Source of the DNA: Rutidosis leptorrhynchoides | Lineage: Eukaryota > Streptophyta > Magnoliopsida > Asterales > Asteraceae | Assembly (NCBI RefSeq): GCF_046630445.1 | Contig: NC_092340.1 | Span: forward strand, 21,077,001 to 21,141,000 | DNA length: 64,000 nt | Reading direction: 5' to 3' | Part shown: positions 49,374-60,207 of the stretch, piece by piece | Position numbering within the stretch: position 1 is the first letter of the stretch | Layout of the letters: every line of letters begins with the position of its first letter | The notes under the pieces: model-generated | What the model was told of the DNA's origin: nothing | Database searches by the model: none | The model's input: the letters and a program-made list of their open reading frames with translations, nothing else | Translations under genes and position numbers: made by a program

Positions 49374-50595
49374 CAGTATATGAGACGGTGGCTGTACTAG
49401 TTGAGGTAGCTGGCTGCTTCCTTCGCGTTGCTGGCTTTCGCTGAGGACCCTCCCCCTCAGCTGGTGCAGAACCAGAGGCAGTCGATTGGGTGGCTCCATG
49501 ACGAGCAGCAAGATACTCGTTCATTGCTGGTGTCAACTCAGCATATGGAGCAGCAGGTACATCCTTTGGCATACCCCCTTGTTTTACTGGGACCTCAAAT
49601 GATTGATCAGCAATTTGCTGATAAGCTTCACCCAGTTCACTTTCAAATACCAGGCTTAAGAATCGTGGAAATGGAATCAAGTTGGTTCTTACTCTAGCAG
49701 TCACCATTTCCCTTAGCCTCAAATAAATTTCAAGGGCGTAATCGATGTTCCTGTTGAACAACAACCCATGACCAAGCTTGAGCTCAAAATCTGAGCATTG
49801 GTCAAAGCTTCCTGACTTTTGACTCATGCACTGAGTCATCAACCCAAAGAAGTAGTACCACAGAGGTGGCATATGCTTTCTCAACGGTGTATGTGCCACT
49901 GGTCCAGCAAACCCAATGGTCTCCAACACCTCCCTTCTTAATTCATCACTAGTAGGTGAAGCAACAAATGGTCCACCGGGCAATTGAAGAGCACGTCTAA
50001 TAGCTTCGACGGTGACAGAGCAATTTAGGGTTTCAGTCACCATGCCACGAATACATGGAACGTTGCCGGGAGTGGTGGCAACAGTGGCAGTATACCAAAA
50101 TCGTGCCAAACAGGCAGCATAGAATCGGGAAGGTACACCGGTGATGGCTCTTGCCAGAGGTGATTGACGGATGTATTCGATGAGGGCCTCATACCCTTTG
50201 TTAACCTTCGATTTGGGAATAGAGAGGGCATGTGCAGCATTGCCTCTAGATAGGCGAATCAGTGAGTGATCAGGTGCATTGGGAGCCCTAATCAGGTTGG
50301 GGTGGAGATTGAACAGTGGTCCTTGAACGACGTGTTCTTGAACCACCGGTTCCTCCGGTGCCGGTGCCGTTTGTGGGGCAGGTTGTGGTTGTTGTTGTGG
50401 TTCGACTGTTTGAGGTTGTTGTTGCTGTCGTTCCTCTTGCTGGCTTGCAGCACGTGGTGATTGCTGTTGTTGTTTGTCATTTGCAGGCACGTGGGCAGAT
50501 GTGACAGACTGGCACGTTTTCAAAGGGAGACAGACGGTTGACATGACATTTATACGGCTTAAACACTCATTACTCCCATACAGCATTAAATGCAT
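49374..50595 (-). CDS. extra 3' gene of element D, exon 1 (SIRE-type 3' ORF domain)
   Basis: It starts at ATG 50595, 318 bp after the pol stop; if unspliced it ends at 49336 as a 419-residue protein. Residues 40-75 are Gln-rich. Residues about 108-330 form a globular region with SLIRLSRGNAAHALSIPKSK, FYAACLARFWYTATVATTPG, LRKHMPPLWYYFFGLMTQC, DYALEIYLRLREMV and IPFPRFLSLVFESELGEAY. From memory, this pattern (FW-Y-A, WYYFFGL, NxxDYALxI, P-RFLSLVFE) resembles the unnamed domain encoded 3' of pol in many Asteraceae SIRE-type copia elements, often annotated as hypothetical; no search was run. The C-terminus is Pro/Ala/Thr-rich. The role is unknown; envelope-like only by position. Confidence 0.75.
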
Positions 50596-50913
50596 CAGAT
50601 TTTATTTCAAACAAATTGATTTAAAACCTCAAAAATAATTTTTTTTTTTTTATTAAATACAAAATACTTTTGTTACATTTAATATGTCATGAATTTAATT
50701 TAAATCATTGGAAGTAAATGAGTTTCCAGTTTTAAGGAATCATTAAATTTGGAGAGCTATTTATTATTTCATTTAAAAACATTTAAGTAACCAAAATATA
50801 AAAGACCTTGCTGTGCTGGTTGTTTGACATGTAGGCAGTAAGTAAATAAATGTGACTTACTGGTTTGCCCTACACGTTGTAGAGCCAGCACACCAACAAA
50901 AGTTGTCTTTTAT
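50596..50913 (-). other. pol to extra-gene spacer in element D
   Basis: 318 bp of AT-rich DNA with a T-run at 50640-50652. It could hold a splice acceptor or promoter for a subgenomic RNA of the extra gene, but none can be named from sequence. Confidence 0.4.
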
Positions 50914-52317
50914 TTAAAGCTCAAGCATACCCAGCTCAGAGATGAGATAGTTAAAACGTTTCTCATCTAATGGCTTTGTAAATAGATCTGCTAATTGCTG
51001 GTCTGTAGAAATAAAATGTAACTCAACATCACCCTTTTGAACATGATCCCTTATGAAATGATACCGAACATCGATGTGCTTAGTCCTTGAGTGCATCACA
51101 GGATTGTTGGTGATAGCAATTGCACTGGTGTTGTCACAGTAGATTGGAGTTTTTGTAACATGAACACCATAGTCCTTTAGCTGGCTTTGCATCCACAGTA
51201 CTTGAGCAGTACAACTACCAGCAGAGACATATTCTGCTTCAGCAGTGGATGTGGACACATTATTTTGCTTTTTGCTTGTCCAGCTGACTAGCCTGCTACC
51301 CAGTAACTGGCACCCACCAGTAGTACTTTTCCTGTCTATTTTACACCCTGCAAAGTCAGCATCTGAATACCCAATTAGTTCAAAATCCTGGTCTTTGGGA
51401 TACCAAAGACCACGTTTAGCAGTACCTTTTAGGTATCTGAATATTCTTTTTACTGCCAGCAAGTGTGACTCTTTAGGATCAGCTTGATATCTGGCACAGA
51501 GACATGTGGCGAACATAATATCTGGTCTGCTGGCTGTGAGATAAAGTAGGGATCCAATCATACCTCTATATTCAGTGATATTGACTGGTTCACCATCTGG
51601 ATCAGCATCTATTTTAATGGATGCTGCCATTGGAGTCCCTATGTCTTTTAAACAGGTCAGACCAAATTTCTTTAACATATCTTTGATATATTTATCTTGA
51701 CTTATGAATATTCCATCATCAAGTTGTTTGATCTGCAATCCTAAAAAGTATTGCAGATCTCTTTGTAAACTCATTTCATATGCCTTTGACATACGTTTTG
51801 AAAAATCTTGACAATGTTTTTCATTTTTAGAACCATAAATAATATCATCCACATATATCTGTACCAACAAGAGATCACCATCTATCTCTTTTGAGAATAG
51901 AGTGGTATCAATTGTTCCAACTTTAAAACCTATACCAGTGAGATACACATGAAGTGTCTCATACCATGCTCTTGGAGCCTGTTTAAGGCCATAAAGAGCT
52001 TTGTCTAACTTGTAGACATGGTCTGGATATTTACTGCTTACAAAACCAGGAGGCTGTTTGACATAAACTTCTTCTTGCAGCTTCCCATTCAGAAATGCAG
52101 ATTTAACATCCATCTGAAATACTCTAAAGTTCATCCTAGCAGCATATGCTAAGAACAATCTGATAGCTTCCATCCTAGCCACTGGTGCATAAGTTTCCCC
52201 ATAATCCAATCCTTCTTCCTGTCTAAACCCTTTAGCAACCAATCTTGCTTTGTTTCTGATAACGACACCATCTTCATCCATCTTGTTTTTAAACACCCAC
52301 TTAGTACCAATGATCTT
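50914..52317 (-). CDS. pol: element D pol, reverse transcriptase and RNase H part
   Basis: An intact frame to the stop at 50914. RT_copia motifs in order: [67 protein letters not shown] and the catalytic YVDDIIYGS. RNase [40 protein letters not shown] and DLFTKPL. It makes the cDNA of the element. A one-base deletion near 52318 puts this part out of frame with the integrase part upstream. Confidence 0.93.
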   Translation of the reverse strand, partial: KIIGTKWVFKNKMDEDGVVIRNKARLVAKGFRQEEGLDYGETYAPVARMEAIRLFLAYAARMNFRVFQMDVKSAFLNGKLQEEVYVKQPPGFVSSKYPDHVYKLDKALYGLKQAPRAWYETLHVYLTGIGFKVGTIDTTLFSKEIDGDLLLVQIYVDDIIYGSKNEKHCQDFSKRMSKAYEMSLQRDLQYFLGLQIKQLDDGIFISQDKYIKDMLKKFGLTCLKDIGTPMAASIKIDADPDGEPVNITEYRGMIGSLLYLTASRPDIMFATCLCARYQADPKESHLLAVKRIFRYLKGTAKRGLWYPKDQDFELIGYSDADFAGCKIDRKSTTGGCQLLGSRLVSWTSKKQNNVSTSTAEAEYVSAGSCTAQVLWMQSQLKDYGVHVTKTPIYCDNTSAIAITNNPVMHSRTKHIDVRYHFIRDHVQKGDVELHFISTDQQLADLFTKPLDEKRFNYLISELGMLEL

Positions 52318-54203
52318 CTTGTCTTATCCTCAGGTTCAGGTACCAATGTCCACACTTTGTTCCTATCAAACTGAGTAATTTCTTCTTGCATTGAACCAAC
52401 CCAGCTAGGATCTTGAAGTGCTTCCTCAGGACACGTGGGCTCAATGGTAGACACAAAATTAACATGCATACAAAAGTTACTGGTAGCATGCCTCCGTGTT
52501 TTAACACCACTCGCAAGATTACCAATAATCTGCTCAATCGGATGCTCCCTTGTCCATTTGGTGTTATGAACAGGTGAGCTGGTTGTAGAACACACAGCAT
52601 CTTGATCATCAGCTGGTTCAGATGAGTGAGCAGCAACAGAAGGTTGCTGATCAATATCAGTAGAATCAGTACCAGCTTGTGATCTCTCAGAACCAGCAGA
52701 CCTAGGCTCAAGTTGCAGCACTTCAGTAGAGCCAGTAGGTCCACTTGTTTTAGACACAGATGGAACAGAATGTTCCATTTCATCATCAGAGAACCCAGCA
52801 GCATGGATTGGTGAGGGTTGTGCTGCTGGCTCTTCATCATCAAGAGCTTGCTGAGTAGGCTCTTCAAACAGTAACACTTCATCTTCACGATCAGTAGATG
52901 AAGCAGAGGCAGTTTCATCGAATGTAACATTAATGGATTCTTCAAAACAACCTCTTCTTTTGTTGTAGACCCTATATGCCTTTGACATGTTGGAATATCC
53001 AAGGAATATACCTTCATCAGCTTTAGCATCGAATTTGCCCAGCTGATCCCTATTATTTAGAATGTAACAGGGAGTGCCAAATACATGAAGAAATGAAATT
53101 GAGGGTCTTCTTCCTTTGAGAACTTCATAAGCAGTTTTCTGATGTCTTTTCACAATAAGAGATCTATTCTGGGTAAAACAGGCAGTATTCACAGCTTCTG
53201 CCCAGTAGGAATTCTTCAACCCAGACTCAGCCAACATAGATCTTGCTGCTTCAATGAGAGTTCTGTTTCTTCTTTCTGCAACACCATTTTGCTGAGGTGT
53301 TCTCACAGCAGAGAAATTTTGGGAAAGACCTTTGTCAGCACAAAATTCTTCTAATGTAGCATTTCTGAATTCTGTACCATGATCACTTCTTAGTTGCTTC
53401 ACCAGTTGCCCATTCAAAAGCTCCATTCTTTTGATAAAATTGATGATTTCATCAGCAGCTTCACTCTTTTGCCTTAGAAAGAACACCCAAGTGTATCTCG
53501 AGTATTCATCAACAATAACCAGTGTATACTTCTTCCCACTACAGCTGGCCACATTCACTGGACCAAATAGATCCATATGAAGTAAGTGAAATGGTTTCTC
53601 AACAGATGAGATTTGCTTTGATTTGAACGAGGCATGGTGATGTTTCCCCTTTTCACAACCAGGACACAATCTGTCCTTCACATAAGACATTGTGGGTAGC
53701 CCAGACACCAAACTTCTACTGGATAATTTGTGAATATCTTTGAAGTTGAGATGTGAGAGTCTCTTGTGCCATAACCACTTCAGGTTGTCTGCTGCCTTCG
53801 AATAGAAACAAGTATCAGTTGTTGTGACTGCTGTGTTCATGTCAATTTGATACATGTTTTCATGACGTTTTGCAGTCAGCAGTGGCTTCCCTGTCTTATC
53901 AAAAATAGTACCAATTTTCTTTCTGAATTGGACTATCTTATTCTTGCTTGTCAGTTGGCTTATGCTGAGTAAGTTATGTTTAAGCCCAACTACATATGCA
54001 ACATTTGAGAACGTGACATTCCCATTTGTCAAAGTACCAAAACCCTTTGTGTAACCCAACGAATTATCTCCATACGAAACAACTGGACCATCCTTTTCCT
54101 GATAGTCCATCAGCAGGGACTTACTTCCGGTCATATGTCTCGAACAACCACTGTCGAGATACCAGATTTGCTTGTTTTGAATGCCCTGCACAATAACTTA
54201 GAG
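52318..54203 (-). pseudogene. pol: element D pol, protease and integrase part
   Basis: The frame begins after a stop-containing junction (about 54205-54195), with no ATG before RHMTG. The protease-type motif YLDSGCSRHMTG comes first, then the GAG pre-integrase zinc region (HKRLSHLNF ... CPGCEKGKHHH). The integrase core follows: LHMDLFGPVNVAS (first Asp), RSDHGTEFRN (second Asp) and PQQNGVAERRNRTL (Glu), giving the D,D-35-E triad. After [16 protein letters not shown], at about 52318, the frame is lost through an apparent 1-nt deletion. Confidence 0.88.
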
Positions 54204-54204
54204 A

Positions 54205-54426
54205 TTAGTTCTTTTTGGGAACCCATCCAAGGATGGGTTCTGAAGGAGTCACCTTTGATGACTTCTTCTTTTCTACTGGCTTGCTAGAAGAAGCAGCAGA
54301 TGGGGTTTGGGTTTGAGTACACTGGTTAGCCAGGTGATCTTTGCTGCCACATTTGTAGCATTTTCTCACTTTTGGCTTTTGTGGCTGGTCATGCACAGAT
54401 CTAATAAGGGCAGTAGGATCGGGTCA
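54205..54426 (-). pseudogene. gag: gag extension of element D beyond an in-frame TGA
   Basis: After the gag TGA (54424-54426) the same frame stays open for about 72 codons with a second zinc knuckle, CYKCGSKDHLANQC, then SEPILGWVPKKN and TAA at 54205-54207. Translation would need readthrough; the bases after the stop are CCC, not the CARYYA context known for plant readthrough stops. A 10-nt block with stops (TAATCTCTAA on minus) then separates it from pol. Confidence 0.7.
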
Positions 54427-56892
54427 ACTTTTAATTACTGCCTCAATTAGCTGGTCAAGCTTGGCTGTCATTATCTCAGTGATAGACAGCTCATCAGTCG
54501 AGTCAATTTTTGCTTTTCCCTTATGGGCAGCTTTCCTTTTGGAACCAGTATCATGACCATGGCGAACTGTCTTTCCTTTATCATTTGACAAGTTAGCGTG
54601 GGAAGTTGCTGGCTTGTCTTCTGATGCTGATGAACCAGTAGGTATCTTAACTGCTGCCTTAGATTTGCCAGTATTTCGTTTCACTGGCTTGTCTGCAGCT
54701 ACTGGGTAACCAGTAGATTGGTCATCAGCTGGCTTAGCACTGGTAGAACTCGAACACGAAGGGGAATCATTTGGTTTAACTTTTCTCAAATTGTTTTCAG
54801 TGATTTCCCTTTTAATACGTCTTTCTTTCGGAGTCATGTAGTGGATGCTTGAGGGGTCAGTAGTCTCATCAATTGAGTTACTGGCTTCTCTTGCTCTAAC
54901 TTCATCCTCCAAAATTTCTTTCATGGCAGGTGGTGGGGACACAGTAGGTCTAACAAATTTGTTTGTCACAACCTTTTTACCTTCAACTATCTTGGCAAAA
55001 GTATTTGGCAAGACAGCTTCAGGATCAGTTTCAAGAATCGGGTCCATGAAAGTAACTTCTGCAATAGCAGCAGCAGCAGCATAGTCACCAGCAAAGAAGG
55101 CTTGAACTTGGGCAGGCACCTGCTCGTTAACACATTTAGCTGTGCGTTGAGCAGATGTGCACCATGAAGCAACAACTCTTTTGAGATTGTCCAGCTGGGT
55201 CTTGACTTCTGCTGCCTCAACGTGAAGAGTTTCTAAAGCAAAGTTTTGTTTTTCAAGTTTGGAAATTGTATCTTTTAAGATCTTAATTTCATCATTTTTG
55301 CCTTTGAGTTTTTCATTTAAAGATTTGTTATTAGATTTCAAACTCTCTTCACGTTTGCAGCTTCTGCATAAATCAATTCTTAGGTAGTCAAACATTTCAG
55401 CCTTTTCATCATCAGTATAAGTTCGAAAATTATCAACCTTATACATCATTTCAGTTTTCCATTGAGGAGAATCTCTGTTTTGATCAGCTTCCCTCATATC
55501 AGCCAAAAACGTACTACCACCATCATCCTCATCAGACTCCTCGACCTCTTTGGCCATCAAACACAGCTTTTTACCAGTAGCATAACCAGCACCATCATCA
55601 TCAGTATCACTATCAGAAGATGAGGACGTGCTGGCTTCATCCCAGTCATGATGTTCAGCAACTAGAACCTTTTCTGGCTTTTTACCCTTCTTGTCAGTTT
55701 TTGCACTTTCCTTCATCTGAGCTTTCATAGCTTTGTACTTGTTTTTGTACTTATCAGCTTTTGAGAAAGAGTTAGCATGTGACGTGGAAGGTTTCTTGGA
55801 CATGCATTCAGCAGCAAAATGTCCAACCTTCCCACAATTAAAGCACTCAGATTTAGGACCCTTGACTGACTTGCTGTTGTACCTAGCATTTGGCTTTTTG
55901 CTCCCTTTGTATGACTTGCTGGTTCTACTACGACTGAACCTTTTGAACTGCCTAGCCAGCAGAGCCATACCTTCAGCAAACCCTTCTACATCACTTTCAT
56001 CTGTACTGCTTTCTTCAGACCCAGTACCACTTTCCTCAACACTATCAGCTGACTCTTGTTCTGCCAGTAACTTTTGAACCAGTAAAGCTTTTTGAGCTTT
56101 CTTCCATTTAGCAGCAGCAATAAGAGCAGCATCATCATTTTTAGATGATTTTGAAGTGGTGGGGGCAGACCTAAAGTTTTCTTTCATGTTAAGTTCAAAC
56201 TTGGCTTCTGCCTTCTCATGATTCCAAAGGGAACTGTAGAGAGAAGACAGGTTAAAGTTCTTTAGGGTCTGTGTGGTTCTTAATGGGTCAGTAACAGGTT
56301 TCCATTTACATGGCAGTGCATCAATGAATTTGTTCACTTGTTCAAATTCAGTGTAGGTTACATTTAAAGTGGTCAGGTCAGCTATCAAAGAGTTAAACCT
56401 AATGAAGGTTTGCTTAAGGGTTTCATTCTTATAGGCAAAGAACATTTCATATTCTCTTTTAAGAGCAATCATCCTGTTCTGCCTAACTTCTCCCATACCC
56501 TCATAGGTGACATCTAGGTAGTCAAGCATAAGCTTAGTATTTTCTTTTCCCTTGATCAGTTTGAACAGTGGGTTAGGCAAAGTTATGGCTAACAGGGTTC
56601 TGATTTTAGGGTCAAGACCAACTCGACGTTTATCCTCATCATCCCATCTAGAGGGAGTGAGAATAACCTCTCTGCCAGGGATGGCAGGAGTGTCAGCTGT
56701 TGCTGGTGCACTACCAACTGTCTCAGTGGGAACAAAAGGGCCATCTTTGGCAATTCCAGGCATGAGTGAATCCACAGACTCAAGATGGAGCATGAACCTT
56801 GCCTTCCAGGTTTCATACTCATCTTCATCAAACTTTGGTGGTCTGTTAGACGAGCCATTCTCAAGGTAAGCTGAGTTTGAATACGAAGCCAT
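54424..56892 (-). CDS. gag: gag of element D (822 aa)
   Basis: The ATG at 56892 starts MASYSNSAYLENGSSNRPPK, 52 bp after the PBS region; a longer frame into the LTR is ignored because it crosses the PBS. A copia-type gag (UBN2) core lies at about residues 20-250 (FDEDEYETWKARFMLHLES, YEGMGEVRQNRMIALKREYE, LKQTFIRFNSLIADLTTL, FIDALPCKWK). The zinc knuckle is CFNCGKVGHFAAEC at about 355, an acidic spacer follows, a coiled coil lies at about 510-590 (SLNEKLKGKNDEIKILKDTI), and the tail is basic, Ser/Lys-rich. Gag forms the particle and packages RNA. The length, with a long C-terminal extension, is typical of SIRE elements. Confidence 0.92.
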   Translation of the reverse strand: MASYSNSAYLENGSSNRPPKFDEDEYETWKARFMLHLESVDSLMPGIAKDGPFVPTETVGSAPATADTPAIPGREVILTPSRWDDEDKRRVGLDPKIRTLLAITLPNPLFKLIKGKENTKLMLDYLDVTYEGMGEVRQNRMIALKREYEMFFAYKNETLKQTFIRFNSLIADLTTLNVTYTEFEQVNKFIDALPCKWKPVTDPLRTTQTLKNFNLSSLYSSLWNHEKAEAKFELNMKENFRSAPTTSKSSKNDDAALIAAAKWKKAQKALLVQKLLAEQESADSVEESGTGSEESSTDESDVEGFAEGMALLARQFKRFSRSRTSKSYKGSKKPNARYNSKSVKGPKSECFNCGKVGHFAAECMSKKPSTSHANSFSKADKYKNKYKAMKAQMKESAKTDKKGKKPEKVLVAEHHDWDEASTSSSSDSDTDDDGAGYATGKKLCLMAKEVEESDEDDGGSTFLADMREADQNRDSPQWKTEMMYKVDNFRTYTDDEKAEMFDYLRIDLCRSCKREESLKSNNKSLNEKLKGKNDEIKILKDTISKLEKQNFALETLHVEAAEVKTQLDNLKRVVASWCTSAQRTAKCVNEQVPAQVQAFFAGDYAAAAAIAEVTFMDPILETDPEAVLPNTFAKIVEGKKVVTNKFVRPTVSPPPAMKEILEDEVRAREASNSIDETTDPSSIHYMTPKERRIKREITENNLRKVKPNDSPSCSSSTSAKPADDQSTGYPVAADKPVKRNTGKSKAAVKIPTGSSASEDKPATSHANLSNDKGKTVRHGHDTGSKRKAAHKGKAKIDSTDELSITEIMTAKLDQLIEAVIKS

Positions 56893-56932
56893 AAGAGAAT
56901 TCAGATCCAAGATATTAATTATCAAGACTGAC

Positions 56933-56944
56933 GCTCTGATACCA
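56933..56944 (-). promoter_or_regulatory. primer-binding site of element D
   Basis: The minus strand reads TGGTATCAGAGC, matching the initiator-Met tRNA 3' end, two bases from the 5' LTR. Confidence 0.95.
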
Positions 56945-56946
56945 GT

Positions 56947-57903
56947 TGTTGGTCCCTTAATAACAACAGGAGTATTGTAGAGGGGGGGTGAATACAATTC
57001 TTTCCTTAATTAACTAGTCAGTTAATCACGTTTAGTATTCTGTAGTAAATAATATAGAGTCTCAGGTAATTTTCAACTGTTATTCTTTATTGATTAAATC
57101 AGAAAGAATCACAACTATCCTTGGCGGAAATGATAGTTGGTTGATACAGATTACCTAGATTATAGCTAAGAGACAAACTAAAGCTATTACACGGTTTGGA
57201 CTCTAACAAATAAACCCACACCACTAGTTTTTACAATAGTGGATACAAAAATATATATAGTAGTTCTATTAACCGTGTAATTAATCTATTGTCCACTAGT
57301 ACATTGGATGCCTTGTACTTGTGGGGACAATTGTGTCAGAAGGCGTGCTCTCCTTCTTTCCTCTTAGGTAGCTATTTGCTGGAACACACCAATTCGGTTT
57401 GGCACTACCATTTGATTTAAACAAATGGAATGTTGTGTTCCCTAGGTATGAATAAAGTATAACACATGTCTGCACATGCGTTCCACTTCTGCATTCCCAC
57501 GTGGTCTTGTAAGGTCACTTGTCAGCCGCCGACTCCTGTCCTTTTCTGTTCAACTTTGTCTTCGACTTCTGTTGAATAGTGCGTTGATGTAGACCACTCT
57601 GGGAAACTACCATGCTTGTAATGGAGCATGGCTGTCTTGTGTTGTATGCTAATATCCAGACTTACTGGTCCTTCATATGCTGAGTCACTTGATATTCTTG
57701 ATTTGCTGGGTGCACATCCTGTGCTGATTCGAAGAATACATTTCTACCTTGTGCTGATAGACTAGGCAGCATACTAAAAACTCGACACAGCTATATTAGC
57801 TGACTATACATTGACAAACGTGTGCTGGCTGCACATAACACTTTAGTGCAAATAAATATTGTTTTGTCATAATTAAATCCTTAATTATTTTGGGGACTCA
57901 ACA
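56947..57903 (-). repeat. 5' LTR of element D
   Basis: The 957-bp partner of 43120-44076, starting TGTTGAGTCCCC on the minus strand and ending ...GGGACCAACA. Confidence 0.95.
57250..57260 (-). promoter_or_regulatory. candidate TATA box in the 5' LTR of element D
   Basis: The minus strand reads CTATATATATT, about 640 bp from the LTR start and about 300 bp from its end, a sensible place for U3/R. One of the two LTR differences (57249) lies directly beside it. Confidence 0.4.
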
Positions 57904-58766
57904 ATATCTCATTTCAATCTGGTTGTCCTTGATGAGATCTTGAGTGTATGAGAAGAATCTAGGAGGTATGTGTTTTGTTCGGTCACTTTTGATATACCCT
58001 TCTTTCATCTGTGCTATGCAAGCTGCATTATCTTCATAGATAGTTGTTGGGCTTTTATCGCGTTCTAGTCCACAAGAATCAGTAATGAGTTGTGTCATTG
58101 ATCTCAACCAAAAATATTCCCGAGTAGCTTCATGTAATGCAATCACTTCGGCATGATTTGATGATGTTGCAACAAGTGTTTGTTTTTGAGAACGCCATGA
58201 TATTGCAGTACCTCCATTTAGGAATACATATCCATTTTGAGATTTAGCTTTATGTGGATCCGATAAATAACCTGCATCTGCATAACCAACCAAATCTTGT
58301 TTTGAGTCGTTAGAATAAAATAATCCTAAATCAGTAGTTCCTCGAAGGTATCAAAATATGTGTTTGATTCCATTCCAGTGTCTTTTGGTAGGAGCTGAGC
58401 TGAACCTTGCCAACAAATTAACTGCAAAAGAAATTTCAGGTCTTGTACAATTTGTAAGATACATAAGAGCTCCAATTGCACTAAGATATGGTACTTCTGG
58501 TCCCAGGATATCTTCATGATCTTCACAAGGACGAAATGGATCAGTGTCAACATTAAGTGATCTAACAACCATAGGAGTACTTAATGGTTTTGCCTTGTCC
58601 ATATTGAAACGTTTTAAAATCTTTTCCGTATAAGTTGTTTGATGTACAAGTAAACCATTAGGCATATGTTCAATCTGCAAACCAAGGCAATACTTGGTTT
58701 TTCCGAGATCTTTCATTTCAAATTCTTTCTTTAGAAGTTGAATGGCTTCATGGATCTCTTTATTTG
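57904..58766 (-). pseudogene. pol: copia element C, RT end and RNase H
   Basis: The minus-strand frame at 58716-58351 reads MKDLGKTKYCLGLQIEH, then YTEKILKRFNMDKAKPL and CTRPEISFAVNLLARFSSAP. After a frame change at about 58340 it reads VGYADAGYLSDPHKAKSQNG, WRSQKQTLVATSSNHAEVIA and YEDNAACIAQMKEGYI. It joins 43119 across element D. The 5' part (gag, integrase, most of RT, 5' LTR) lies beyond element E, which interrupts it at 58766. Confidence 0.88.
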
Positions 58767-60109
58767 TGTAGCGACCCGGAAATTTCCGACTAAATTTAAA
58801 CTTAATCTTTATCTGATTTCGATACGATAAGCAAAGTATGTAGGATTGAGTCTAGAAAATTTTGGAACAATGTTCATATATTCAATTGACCTTCGACTGT
58901 TCTCGACGATTCACGAACAATTATTTGTAAATAAATACATATATATATTTAAATATATATAATTTGAAATAGAAACTTATATGATTTAATTCATTTATGT
59001 AAATAAAATAATATATGATATTACTATAAATATATATTTATGAACAGTATATGGAATATATTTATATGATTTAGAAGTTATTTTATAAATGCTCGTAGCA
59101 CTCGTTTGTCATCTTGATAATTATTAATCAAGTTAAAATCGAACTTATGTGATTTTAAAATAATCGGTGATCCGAAAATGAGTGATATGAATTTTAGACT
59201 CATTAAAAATATATTTATGAGTTATTTGTTAAATTTGAACACTTTTCATATTTTACCTAGAATCGAGCGCGGACAGTAATTTAATTTTTATTTAATAGTT
59301 AAGGACCGAAAGTTTATTCCATAATGACTAAAATAAATACAGATAATTACTGTAAAATTTGGGATTTTTCAGAAGACTTTTATCCGCCACTAATTTATCA
59401 ACGGGGTACGAAATAATATCCTAATAAAACTGTCGGCAGGTAATATCAAATTTTAAAACTGTAAAGGTAGTGCACGTTTTATTGGAACCATTTAAAATTC
59501 TTATTTCTTTCACACGACAAAATTTGATATTTATATATTGTAGTACGTCCTTCTTTTGGGAACTACACACCCCACCAAAACTTATAATTGATTTCTTCTA
59601 CAGGATAATAATATTCTTTTGTATTATTTGACTATTTCACTTGTTTGTATTCTGTGCAAATGGTCGACACATAGCCACCCTAAAAACTGTTCCTTCTATT
59701 CTATATCTACTCCCAAAAGCATGTGTTCAACTTGGTACCTATTATTTGATCATCTTACCATTTTTCTCAATAATATTATCTACCCAAAACAATCTTCAAT
59801 TACTACTACTACTACCACTGCTCGATTATGTTTCTTGTTTGAGCAAAACCAATAACCAAAACACTCCCTTGTTTTCTGGCTATTGTCGTGAAACCCAAAC
59901 CAACCCTATTCGATTATAATTTTTTTTATATAACTATCCTGCTCGAACCATTTTGTTACTCGACACCTGTTACAGTCGATCGCTACAATTGCATTATTTC
60001 TATTTTTTTTTCGTGTTACTTCAGCTGCTAAAGACCGAGACCTCATCACCAAATTTTCATCGAGCTTACACCGGTTACCACCTCTCTCTTCACTCTCTCT
60101 CTCTCAAGC

Positions 60110-60116
<7 letters not shown>

Positions 60117-60204
<88 letters not shown>
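60117..60204. repeat. (TA)n microsatellite in the LTR of element E
   Basis: About 44 TA units, preceded by a ctctctctctc run (60082-60105). Confidence 0.95.

Positions 60205-60207
<3 letters not shown>

Larger units (their letters stand above)
43120..57903 (-). mobile_element. element D: young SIRE/Maximus-like copia retrotransposon
   Basis: Two 957-bp LTRs (43120-44076 and 56947-57903) flank the element, with a perfect 5-bp duplication atatc at 43115-43119 and 57904-57908. Order along the minus strand: 5' LTR, PBS, long gag, protease-integrase-RT-RNase H (copia order), then two large extra ORFs, polypurine tract, 3' LTR. The size (14.8 kb), gag length, gag zinc knuckles and 3' ORFs place it with the SIRE/Maximus lineage. 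It sits in the RNase H region of element C. Gag-pol carries three lesions described separately. Confidence 0.95.

Noticed and set aside
44346-50595. Calling the extra 3' gene of element D an envelope glycoprotein
   Set aside because: Only its position is envelope-like. No signal peptide, transmembrane segment or hydrophobic anchor is visible in either block.
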